A program made the position numbers and the translations under genes. The notes beneath the pieces were generated by a model, which made no database searches, was not told where the DNA came from, and saw only the letters and a list, made by a program, of their open reading frames with translations. This document shows, piece after piece, positions 16,123 to 21,859 of a stretch of DNA of 21,859 nt. Positions within the stretch are counted from its first letter, which is position 1. Every line of letters begins with the position of its first letter. The stretch comes from CAG-390 sp964579135 (GTDB taxonomy: Bacteria > Bacillota > Clostridia > Oscillospirales > CAG-272), in contig CAZOFD010000028.1 of the NCBI GenBank assembly GCA_964579135.1, positions 1 through 21,859 on the forward strand, in the 5' to 3' direction.

Positions 16123-17240
16123 TGCTTATCCTCCTGCTTTGAGATATGCTTGAGATATGCGTTTATAAATCCGTCGATGTTTCCGTCCATTACCGAGGTG
16201 ATGTTGCCGGTTTCGTAATTCGTTCTGTTGTCTTTCACGAGGGTGTAGGGCATAAATACGTAGGAGCGAATCTGAGAGCCCCATTCGATATTCGTTTTGT
16301 TGCCTTGTATGGCTTCGATCGTGTCGAGACGCTCGCGTATCTTGATCTCCATAAGTTTGGATTTGAGCATCTTCATCGCCGTTTCTTTGTTTTGAAGCTG
16401 CGAGCGCTCGGTTTGGCAGGTAACGACGATGCCCGTGGGTTTGTGGACTATGCGTACTGCGGAAGAAACTTTGTTAACGTTTTGCCCGCCCGCACCGCTC
16501 GAGTGAAAGGGGATAAAATCATAGTCCTCGTCGCGCACCACGACCTCGTCGAGTTTATCGAACTCGGGCATAACCTCGATGGAAGCGAACGAGGTCTGCC
16601 TGCGCCCAGCCGCGTCGAAGGGCGAAACGCGCACGAGACGATGCACGCCGTTTTCGCTTTTAAGGTGACCGTAAGCGTTCGTGCCCTCTATAAACACGGT
16701 GGCGCTTTTGATTCCCGCCTCTTCGCCGTCGAGCCAATCGGTGAGTTTGACTTTGTATCCGGATTTTTCAGCCCAGCGGGTTATCATTCGGTAAAGCATA
16801 AGCGCCCAATCCTGCGCTTCCGTACCGCCCGCACCCGGGTGGAAAGAGACTATTGCGTTGTTTCTGTCGTATTCGCCGGAGAGGAGGATGGATATCCGCT
16901 CGTTTTCTTCCTCGGCTTTTATTGCCGCAAGCTCCGCTTCGACCTCCGCGACGCAACTTTCGTCGTTTTCTTCGATCGCAAGCTCGGCAAGCGCGATGGC
17001 GTCCTCAAGACGCGCGGTAAGCGACTCGTACTTTTCCACGGTGTCTTTGGCTTGCTTTATAGCTTGGAGGACTTTTGCCGAATTTTCCTGATCCGACCAA
17101 AAATCGTTGTTCAGCGTTTGTTTTTCGAGTTCTTCGGCGCGCAGGCGAAGTTCATCTACGCGCAGGGCGGAGCCGAGCTCCTTTATAACGGGGCGCATAC
17201 CCGTAAGTTTATATTTTGCGTCCTCAAGTGCGACTATCAT
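16119..17240 (-). CDS. prfB: peptide chain release factor 2
   Basis: RF2 ends translation at UGA and UAA codons. The 373-residue protein has the stop-codon-reading tripeptide SPF at 206-208 (RVSPFDAAGRRQTSF) and the peptidyl-tRNA hydrolysis motif GGQ at 251-253 (SSGAGGQNVNKV). An N-terminal coiled domain and a typical C-terminal end are present. In many bacteria RF2 needs a +1 frameshift at an in-frame UGA near codon 26. Here the frame runs unbroken through that region (KELGSALRVDE, residues 20-30), so autoregulatory frameshifting is absent. The ATG has GGAGGT 6 nt upstream and a good promoter further up. Its stop overlaps the start of the small membrane protein. RF1 is excluded because its PxT motif is replaced by SPF. 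Confidence 0.96.
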   Translation of the reverse strand: MIVALEDAKYKLTGMRPVIKELGSALRVDELRLRAEELEKQTLNNDFWSDQENSAKVLQAIKQAKDTVEKYESLTARLEDAIALAELAIEENDESCVAEVEAELAAIKAEEENERISILLSGEYDRNNAIVSFHPGAGGTEAQDWALMLYRMITRWAEKSGYKVKLTDWLDGEEAGIKSATVFIEGTNAYGHLKSENGVHRLVRVSPFDAAGRRQTSFASIEVMPEFDKLDEVVVRDEDYDFIPFHSSGAGGQNVNKVSSAVRIVHKPTGIVVTCQTERSQLQNKETAMKMLKSKLMEIKIRERLDTIEAIQGNKTNIEWGSQIRSYVFMPYTLVKDNRTNYETGNITSVMDGNIDGFINAYLKHISKQEDKQ

Positions 17241-17286
17241 ATATGACCTCCCGCCATATCGGCTTTATAACATTATAATTCAATAT

Positions 17287-17316
17287 AGTATATCATACGT
17301 ACGCGGTCTTTTTCAA
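17287..17316 (-). promoter_or_regulatory. sigma-A promoter of prfB
   Basis: On the minus strand TTGAAA (17311-17316) and TATACT (17287-17292) are separated by 18 nt, each one base from the consensus. It would start transcription about 40 nt upstream of the prfB ATG. It diverges from the DUF1858 gene promoter about 40 nt away. Confidence 0.7.
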
Positions 17317-17356
17317 GTGGTATTTTGAAAAAAAGCGAGTATTGCCCGCCGTTTAC

Positions 17357-17385
17357 TTGACAAAACGGGAAAGGGAGGGTATAAT
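17357..17385 (+). promoter_or_regulatory. perfect-consensus sigma-A promoter of the DUF1858 gene
   Basis: TTGACA (17357-17362) and TATAAT (17380-17385) are separated by 17 nt, an exact match to the vegetative consensus at optimal spacing. It implies strong, possibly constitutive expression of the 68-residue protein downstream. GGAGGT (17404-17409) precedes the start by 9 nt. Confidence 0.88.
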
Positions 17386-17418
17386 AAAACCGAAATCAAT
17401 TACGGAGGTCTATATAAA

Positions 17419-17625
17419 ATGGAAGTAACGAAACAAAGCGTTATCGGCGATATTCTCGACCACGACGTCGATACCGCGCAGTTCTTTTTTGCCATCGGTA
17501 TGCATTGTCTCGGCTGCCCTGCCTCGAGAGGCGAAACCGTCGAGGAGGCTTGCGCCGTTCACGGCACAAATGCGGACGAGCTTGTAAAATCCATCAACGA
17601 ATTCCTCAGCAAAAAAGCAAACTGA
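17419..17625 (+). CDS. DUF1858-family small redox-disulfide protein
   Basis: This 68-residue protein matches the DUF1858 family, also called the hybrid-cluster-protein-associated redox disulfide domain and related to the N-terminal part of ScdA/YtfE-like proteins. The family hallmark is a CX2C pair, here Cys30 and Cys33 in GMHCLGCPAS. A helical stretch follows, in which ETVEEACAVHGTNADELVKSIN is typical. Members are thought to take part in redox chemistry or iron-sulfur metabolism, but a specific function is not established. The gene stands alone between a perfect promoter and a terminator, so it is probably expressed strongly as a monocistron. No hybrid-cluster or nitric-oxide gene is nearby. 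Family membership is confident, function is not. Confidence 0.88.
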   Translation: MEVTKQSVIGDILDHDVDTAQFFFAIGMHCLGCPASRGETVEEACAVHGTNADELVKSINEFLSKKAN

Positions 17626-17647
17626 CGCATATCTTTGTGGTTTGACC

Positions 17648-17691
17648 GTCGGGCTGTGCCGTAGTCGCAACAGCCCGACAAATTATTTTTT
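17648..17691 (+). terminator. intrinsic terminator after the DUF1858 gene
   Basis: A perfect 10-bp stem (17648-17657 with 17670-17679) around a 12-nt loop is followed by AAATTA and six T (17686-17691). The short AT spacer before the T-run makes it somewhat less than ideal. It isolates the DUF1858 transcript from trmK. Confidence 0.72.
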
Positions 17692-17799
17692 GCATCGGGA
17701 ATTTGCGTTTCGTTTTTTGATTTCGCATTTTGCACCCCGCTTTTGTGAAACGGGGAGTATAACGTACGAAAGAAAGGTCGCCTACGGCGAGGTGTTTAT

Positions 17800-18504
17800 A
17801 TGGGCGCTGTAAAGAAAAACGTTCTTTCCCCGCGGCTTGCAACTGCGGTTTCTTTTGCAAGGCGGGGGGCGTATTTTTTCGATATCGGGACGGACCATGC
17901 GCAGGTGCCGATATATCTTGCGCAGACCGGGACGTCGCTTTGCGGAGTCGCCTCCGACGTGAATCGCGGTCCGCTTGCCGCTGCACGTGAAAATATCCGC
18001 GCGGTGGGGCTTTCGGGGCGGATATCCTGCGTTTTGGGCAACGGCTTTTGCGGCGAACTCGGCGACGCGGAGCACGTAGACGTGTACGTTTTGGGTATGG
18101 GCGGCGAACTTATAGCCGAAATACTCGGCAACGCGCCGGTGCTGAAAGATCCGCGCGTGAGGCTGATCCTCCAACCGATGACGCACGCTGCGGATTTGCG
18201 CGTTTGGCTTGGCGCGAACGGGTTTGACGTCATCGACGAGCGGCTCGTGCGCGACGACGGCAGGATATATCAGGTAATATGCGCCGAGTACGACGGGAAA
18301 ATGCGCGATATCGACGCGGTAAACGCCGTCCTCGGAGTGAAAAACGTGCTTCGTGGGGGCGAGGTTTTCGTCGAATTCGCACGCCGTGCGGCTGTCACGT
18401 GTGAAAAAAAAGCCGCCGCTCTTGCGGCGGCGGGCAAGGATTTCGCCGAGGCTGCCTCTCTCGGCGAAAATATCAGGAAAGCGGTGGGCGAAAATGACGG
18501 CTGA
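17800..18504 (+). CDS. trmK: tRNA (adenine(22)-N(1))-methyltransferase TrmK
   Basis: TrmK (YqfN in Bacillus) methylates N1 of A22 in tRNA D-loops using S-adenosylmethionine. The 234-residue protein has a class I methyltransferase fold. SAM motif I is FDIGTDHAQVP (from Phe27), acidic motif II is SDVNRGPL (Asp53), and the active-site segment LGMGGELI is near 98-105. LILQPMTHAADLRVWL and the ERLVRDDGRIYQVI strand that follow are also family-typical. The C-terminal ~45 residues are probably the helical part that contacts tRNA. The ATG is preceded by GGCGAGGTG. It overlaps nif3 by 11 nt, the same neighbour as in Bacillus (yqfN-yqfO), which supports the call. No convincing promoter was found in the 100 nt upstream. 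Confidence 0.92.
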   Translation: MGAVKKNVLSPRLATAVSFARRGAYFFDIGTDHAQVPIYLAQTGTSLCGVASDVNRGPLAAARENIRAVGLSGRISCVLGNGFCGELGDAEHVDVYVLGMGGELIAEILGNAPVLKDPRVRLILQPMTHAADLRVWLGANGFDVIDERLVRDDGRIYQVICAEYDGKMRDIDAVNAVLGVKNVLRGGEVFVEFARRAAVTCEKKAAALAAAGKDFAEAASLGENIRKAVGENDG

Positions 18505-19255
18505 AGAACTTTACGGCAGGCTTGAGCGCGAGCTGCCCGCCGTTTTTGCGTATGAGGACGACCCCGACGGCATAGGCTGTATGCCCGATCCGAGGCGGGA
18601 GATAAGAAAGATACTCGTTGCGCTCGATCCGTATTTGCCCGCGATCGAAAAGGCGAAAGGCGGCGGGTATGATCTGCTTTTGACGCATCACCCGTTGGTA
18701 TACGGCGAAAGCGATCTCTGTGACCCGACCGTGATTTGGCGCAGCGAGCTTGCCGAGGCGGGAATTGCGTCGTTTGCCTTTCATATGCGCCTTGACGCCG
18801 CGCACGGCGGTGTAAACGACGTTTTGGCACAAAAGCTCGCGCTGCAAAACGTACGCCCTTTCGGCGAGTCTCGCATCGGCAGGATAGGCGAGCTGGGGGA
18901 GCCCGTGCCCGTGCGGGAACTTGCGCTTTTCGTCTCGCGTGTGCTTAACGCGTCGCGGGTTAGGTATGCCGATCATACGCACGACGGCTGTGTCCGCACG
19001 GTCGCCGTTGTGGGCGGCGCGGGCTCGTCGCTGCTTTGGGAGGCGGCGCAAGCGGGCGTGGACGTGCTTGTAACGGGCGAGGTAAAGCACCATATATTCG
19101 GCGTTGCCGCAGGCGCGGGGATAAGCCCCGTCGAGGCGGGGCACTACGCCACCGAGGCACCCGTTTGCGAGCGCCTTGCCGAAATTGCGCACCAAGCGAG
19201 CGATGGGACAGCCTCGGTCGATATCTTTTATCACGATATTTCGCAAACGGTTTAA
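18494..19255 (+). CDS. Nif3-like dinuclear metal-centre protein (YqfO family)
   Basis: The protein belongs to the NIF3/YqfO/YbgI family, usually annotated GTP cyclohydrolase I type 2 homologue, although its physiological role is not settled. The metal ligands are visible: His65-His66 in LTHHPLVYG, His97 and Asp101 in HMRLDAAHGGVND, and His217 with Glu221 in GHYATE. At 253 residues it is the short form, without the PII-like insert found in YqfO of Bacillus (about 370 residues). The family-typical start region is altered (AYEDDPDGIGCM instead of an EDWDNVGL-like segment). I chose ATG 18494 because upstream codons are antiparallel to family sequence and lie inside trmK. It overlaps trmK by 11 nt. 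The ribosome site is weak, suggesting coupling. Confidence 0.9.
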   Translation: MTAEELYGRLERELPAVFAYEDDPDGIGCMPDPRREIRKILVALDPYLPAIEKAKGGGYDLLLTHHPLVYGESDLCDPTVIWRSELAEAGIASFAFHMRLDAAHGGVNDVLAQKLALQNVRPFGESRIGRIGELGEPVPVRELALFVSRVLNASRVRYADHTHDGCVRTVAVVGGAGSSLLWEAAQAGVDVLVTGEVKHHIFGVAAGAGISPVEAGHYATEAPVCERLAEIAHQASDGTASVDIFYHDISQTV

Positions 19256-19257
19256 AA

Positions 19258-19285
19258 GCCTTGCCGCACACGTAGCGAGCAAGGC
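19258..19285 (+). other. hairpin between nif3 and the phosphoesterase gene
   Basis: A 7-bp inverted repeat, GCCTTGC with GCAAGGC, encloses 14 nt just after the nif3 stop. A second GC-rich hairpin follows (about 19289-19308). Neither has a T-run, so they are more likely transcript-stability or processing structures than terminators. Confidence 0.35.
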
Positions 19286-19326
19286 GACGCCGCGCATTTT
19301 CGGCGCGGAGAATAAGGAGAAAAATT

Positions 19327-19986
19327 ATGACTTATGCCGTATCCAATATTCACGGTTGTTATTCGCAATTTATAAAATTGCTTTCCGATATAAATTTCGG
19401 CAAAGACGACGTTATGTTCGTCCTCGGCGACGTTGTCGATATCGGCGAGGAGACGGGTGAATTGCTTTGCGATCTGGCTTGCAGAGAGAACGTTTGGCCC
19501 GTTGCCGGCGAGCACGACGCGCTTGCGGCAAAAATGCTGTCGGGCTTCGAGGAGATGCTTAAAAACGGCACTGCCCCGAGCGAAGAGTATATAAAGGATA
19601 TGCAAAAATGGACAGCGATGGGCGGCAAGGCAACGCTTGACGCGTATCGTGCGCTCGAGGCGGATATGCGCGAGGGCGTTATCGACTATCTTGCCGATAT
19701 GCCCGCATACGAAAGCGTAGAGGTGAACGGCAGGGAGTGGCTGCTCGTTCATTCGGGTATCGCAAACTACGTGCCCGGCAAAGACCTTGACGAATACGAG
19801 CCCGAGGCGTTTTTTGCCGACGGCGGGACGAGACGGGTCGACGGCGTAACGGTAATATGCGGTCACGTACCGACGGGTGGGCGTATCGAACACGGCGACG
19901 GATACGTGGCGATAGATTGCGGTGCGGCTCGCGGCGGAGCTCTTGCCTGCTTCTGCCTCGATAACGGTGCGGAATATTATGTGTGA
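19327..19986 (+). CDS. PPP-type metallophosphoesterase with altered active-site motifs
   Basis: This 219-residue protein has the order of calcineurin-like/PPP phosphatases such as PrpA/PphA. The usual motifs GDxHG, GDxxDRG and GNHE are recognisable but changed. They read SNIHG (Asn7 instead of Asp), GDVVDIG (Ile39 instead of Arg) and GEHD (Glu62 instead of Asn, Asp64 instead of Glu). The later His residues are kept: LLVHSG (His142) and CGHVPTGG (His180). The C-terminus IDCGAARGGALACFCLDNG is typical of the family. Loss of the first metal Asp and of the metal Asn suggests weak, altered or absent phosphatase activity; this is inference. The ATG has AAGGAG upstream (19314-19319). The gene overlaps rlmD by 8 nt. 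Serine/threonine, nucleotide or diadenosine-polyphosphate substrates are all possible if it is active. Confidence 0.82.
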   Translation: MTYAVSNIHGCYSQFIKLLSDINFGKDDVMFVLGDVVDIGEETGELLCDLACRENVWPVAGEHDALAAKMLSGFEEMLKNGTAPSEEYIKDMQKWTAMGGKATLDAYRALEADMREGVIDYLADMPAYESVEVNGREWLLVHSGIANYVPGKDLDEYEPEAFFADGGTRRVDGVTVICGHVPTGGRIEHGDGYVAIDCGAARGGALACFCLDNGAEYYV

Positions 19987-21682
19987 TATCGCACTGAAAA
20001 AGAATTCCGTTATAAGTGCGCAGGTTACCGCAGTGACCAACCTCGGCGCGGGTGTGTGCCGTGCGCCCGACGGCAAGGTCGTTTTCGTCGGCGGCGCGGT
20101 AACGGGAGAAACGGTAAAGGTACGGATAATAAAAGTCACGAAGGGGTATTACGTCGGCAGGCTCGAGAGCATCGAGACACCATCGCCGTATCGCGACGCA
20201 AGCATCGTTTGCACGGCTGCCGCCTCTTGCGGAGGATGTGCGTATAGGGCGATTACGTACGCGCACGAGCTTGAGCTGAAACGAAAAAACGTAGAGGCTG
20301 AGTTTGAAAAGGCGGGGCTTGCCTCCGTGCACGTTTTGCCGGTCGCATACGCCGCGGACGAAAACGGCGCCCCGGTCGTATGGCACTATCGCAACAAGGC
20401 GCAGTACCGTTTTGCCCAAACCGCCAACGGAGTTACCGTCGGTTTTTACGCTTCGGGGACGCATCGGGTTGTTGCCGGCGGCGCGGAGTGCCCGTTGCAA
20501 CCTCGGATATTCGCGCTTATCGCCGATTTCGTTTGCCGCGAGGCGACGCGCCTCGGGCTTTCCGTATACGCCGAGGAGAGCGGCAAGGGGCTGCTTCGCC
20601 ACCTATATCTCCGCAGCGGCAGCGGCGAGGACGGCGAGATACTCGTTTGCTTTGTGATCAACGGCGCGACGTTGCCGCACGGTGAGGAGCTTGCCCGCGC
20701 CGTCGCGCAAAAATTTCCGCGCGTGGTGGGCGTAGTCGTCAACGTAAACCGAAAAAACACGAATATCATCCTCGGTGACGAATACGAAACGCTGTGGGGC
20801 AAGGATCGTATAACCGACGTTTTTTGCGGTGTGAGGGTCGAGATAGCGCCTGCGGCTTTTTATCAGGTCAATCACGACGCAGCGGAGCTGCTTTGCAAAA
20901 AAGCAGCGGAACTTGCCGACCTTTCGGGCGGTGAAAAGCTGCTCGATCTGTATTGCGGCATAGGTACGGTCGGCTTTTCGATGATACACGGAGCGGCGGA
21001 GCTTACGGGGGTCGAGATCGTTCCCGAAGCCGTAGCCTGCGCGCGGCGAAACGCCGAGGCAAACGGAATAAAAAACGCGCGATTTATATGTGCGGATTCA
21101 GCCGACGGCGTGCACGACGCGCTTAAGAGCGAGCCGGACGTCGTCGTCGTAGATCCGCCGCGCAAAGGCTGCGATGAGGAACTTTTGCGCGAGTTGACGG
21201 GGTCGCGCACGAAAAAACTTGTGTATATATCCTGCAATCCCGCGACTTTGGCGCGCGACGCGGCGCTTCTTTGTGCTATGGGGTGGAGCCTCTCACGCGT
21301 GCAACCGGTCGATCTTTTCCCGCGCACGGGTCACGTCGAGACGGTAGTACTGCTTTCCCACAAAAAGCCAGACGGACATATCAACGTAAAAGTTGAGTTT
21401 GGTGAGGGCGAGGGCAAAGTTCCGCTTGACGATATTGCCGAACGAGCCGAAAATTATAAACCAAAAGAGCGAGTAACCTATAAAATGATTAAGGAGTACA
21501 TAGAAGCGAAATACGGCTTCAAAGTACATACCGCATACATCGCAGAGGTAAAAAGAGATTTGGGTTTACCAATGTATGATGCTCCTAATGCGGTAGAGGA
21601 ATTGAAAAATCCCAGAAAGCATCCTACACCAGAAAAGGTTGAAGCAATAAAAGATGCTCTGAAACATTTTGAAGTGATTTAG
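19979..21682 (+). CDS. rlmD: 23S rRNA (uracil-5-)-methyltransferase RlmD-type, with element-derived C-terminal tail
   Basis: The 567-residue product is a TrmA/RlmD-family rRNA m5U methyltransferase. It has an N-terminal TRAM domain (about 5-65), iron-sulfur ligands Cys78, Cys84, Cys87 and Cys171, SAM motif LYCGIGTVGFS, DPPRKGC (Asp392) and catalytic Cys419 in SCNPAT. The family normally ends shortly after the HVETVVLLS segment (452-460). Here about 103 more residues follow, containing TYKMIKEYIEAKYGFKV, TAYIAEVKRDLGLP and a KHPTPEKVEAIKDALKHF end. This tail is AT-rich and lies where integrative elements enter rumA/rlmD in Clostridia, replacing the host C-terminus. The methyltransferase core looks intact. 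The ATG at 19979 overlaps the previous stop; an in-frame start at 19922 lies inside that gene. RlmCD-like dual specificity cannot be excluded. Confidence 0.9.
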   Translation: MCDIALKKNSVISAQVTAVTNLGAGVCRAPDGKVVFVGGAVTGETVKVRIIKVTKGYYVGRLESIETPSPYRDASIVCTAAASCGGCAYRAITYAHELELKRKNVEAEFEKAGLASVHVLPVAYAADENGAPVVWHYRNKAQYRFAQTANGVTVGFYASGTHRVVAGGAECPLQPRIFALIADFVCREATRLGLSVYAEESGKGLLRHLYLRSGSGEDGEILVCFVINGATLPHGEELARAVAQKFPRVVGVVVNVNRKNTNIILGDEYETLWGKDRITDVFCGVRVEIAPAAFYQVNHDAAELLCKKAAELADLSGGEKLLDLYCGIGTVGFSMIHGAAELTGVEIVPEAVACARRNAEANGIKNARFICADSADGVHDALKSEPDVVVVDPPRKGCDEELLRELTGSRTKKLVYISCNPATLARDAALLCAMGWSLSRVQPVDLFPRTGHVETVVLLSHKKPDGHINVKVEFGEGEGKVPLDDIAERAENYKPKERVTYKMIKEYIEAKYGFKVHTAYIAEVKRDLGLPMYDAPNAVEELKNPRKHPTPEKVEAIKDALKHFEVI

Positions 21683-21686
21683 TAGG

Positions 21687-21725
21687 ATAAGCGTATCATT
21701 AGAAATAGTGGTACGCTTATTTTTT
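21687..21725 (+). terminator. intrinsic terminator after the rlmD tail
   Basis: A 14-bp stem with three G-T pairs (21687-21700 with 21707-21720) and a 6-nt loop leads straight into five T (21721-21725). It closes the rlmD transcript just 5 nt after the stop. It is part of the AT-rich element sequence. Confidence 0.88.
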
Positions 21726-21740
21726 ACCCATTTTGTACCT

Positions 21741-21769
21741 TTGAACTGCTTTTCTATTTTACATATAAT
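21741..21769 (+). promoter_or_regulatory. sigma-A promoter of the element's first gene
   Basis: TTGAAC (21741-21746) and TATAAT (21764-21769) are separated by 17 nt. A start near 21776 would leave a very short leader before the small gene at 21796. Confidence 0.72.
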
Positions 21770-21795
21770 AAAAGCAGGAAAGGATGGTGCTGATT

Positions 21796-21859
21796 ATGAA
21801 AGAAAAGAAAACCCACCTATACTTTGACAACGAAGAAAGAAAAGTTTTGATACATAGCC
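21796..21859 (+). CDS. small element-encoded protein, N-terminal fragment
   Basis: Only the first 21 residues are visible before the window ends: MKEKKTHLYF then DNEERKVLIHS. They resemble the start of small (about 55-65 residue) hypothetical proteins of clostridial conjugative elements, in which a short strand is followed by an EER-type helix. I chose ATG 21796 because AGGATGG (21781-21787) lies 8 nt upstream. An in-frame ATG at 21784 sits inside that site and is too close to it. A promoter is at 21741-21769. Function is unknown; a ribbon-helix-helix-like or regulatory role is possible but unsupported. Confidence 0.5.
   Translation, partial: MKEKKTHLYFDNEERKVLIHS

Larger units (their letters stand above)
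21332..21859 (+). mobile_element. end of an integrative element inserted in the 3' end of rlmD
   Basis: From the HVETVVLLS codons (21332-21358) onward the rlmD frame continues into a tail that is not part of the methyltransferase fold. By about 21440 the base composition has become clearly AT-rich. A terminator, an AT-rich promoter and a small element-type gene follow. Insertion into the rumA/rlmD 3' end with restoration of the reading frame is known for streptococcal and clostridial integrative conjugative elements. The integrase and the other att site would lie beyond the window, so the element itself is inferred. Confidence 0.65.

Noticed and set aside
17730..17763. Possible promoter for trmK (TATAAC near 17758 with a CCCCG/CGGGG inverted repeat)
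   Set aside because: No -35 hexamer at a suitable distance; the inverted repeat is only 5 bp and could be chance.
18353..18493. N-terminal extension of the Nif3-like gene
   Set aside because: It lies within trmK, encodes basic low-complexity sequence and has no family similarity; ATG 18494 gives the expected start.
1..21859. CRISPR arrays, tRNA and rRNA genes, insertion-sequence transposases
   Set aside because: No regularly spaced direct repeats, cloverleaf structures, rRNA-like stretches or transposase motifs were seen in the window.

Overview
The window looks like a piece of a Bacillota (Clostridia-type, probably uncultured) chromosome. Most of it is fairly GC-rich and densely packed. 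Both ends are visibly AT-rich and carry genes typical of integrative elements. The clostridial assignment rests on several things: the miaB-ylbF-mutS-mutL order, a single-chain glycyl-tRNA synthetase, adjacent trmK and nif3, a DUF1858 redox protein, SD-led starts with TTG/GTG use, and near-consensus sigma-A promoters. No tRNA, rRNA or CRISPR array was seen.

Left edge (1 to about 545): an element remnant. It holds the C-terminal end of an RQC (RecQ-C-terminal-like) protein and a DnaG/CHC2-type primase cut off inside its zinc finger. A promoter-like site and a strong hairpin terminator close this region.

Plus-strand block 1 (734-11283) is a likely operon behind a TTGACA-N18-TATAAT promoter: miaB (tRNA ms2i6A), a YlbF-family protein with a Cys-rich tail, mutS and mutL (mismatch repair), tgt (queuosine), a divergent membrane-anchored LCP-like protein, and glyS, ended by a perfect 16-bp stem terminator. 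The theme is tRNA and translation maintenance plus DNA repair.

Minus-strand block (11361-17240): prfB (RF2, without the programmed frameshift) is translationally coupled to a small membrane protein of unknown function, followed by a bidirectional terminator. Next is an amino-sugar operon: glmM fused at its N-terminus to an XRE-type helix-turn-helix, a standalone GlmU-like left-handed beta-helix acyltransferase, and glmS, all overlapping. It covers most of the route from fructose-6-phosphate towards UDP-GlcNAc. The HTH-GlmM fusion, with inverted repeats upstream, is the most intriguing feature: it suggests an enzyme that may bind its own operon's DNA.

Plus-strand block 2 (17419-21682): a divergent consensus promoter drives a small DUF1858 protein. 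After its terminator come trmK, nif3-like, a PPP-type phosphoesterase with substitutions in three active-site motifs, and rlmD, mostly overlapping. The last ~100 codons of rlmD look foreign. They match the kind of tail left when an integrative conjugative element inserts into the 3' end of rlmD (rumA) and supplies a new C-terminus. Beyond it are a terminator, a promoter and the start of a small element gene running off the window.
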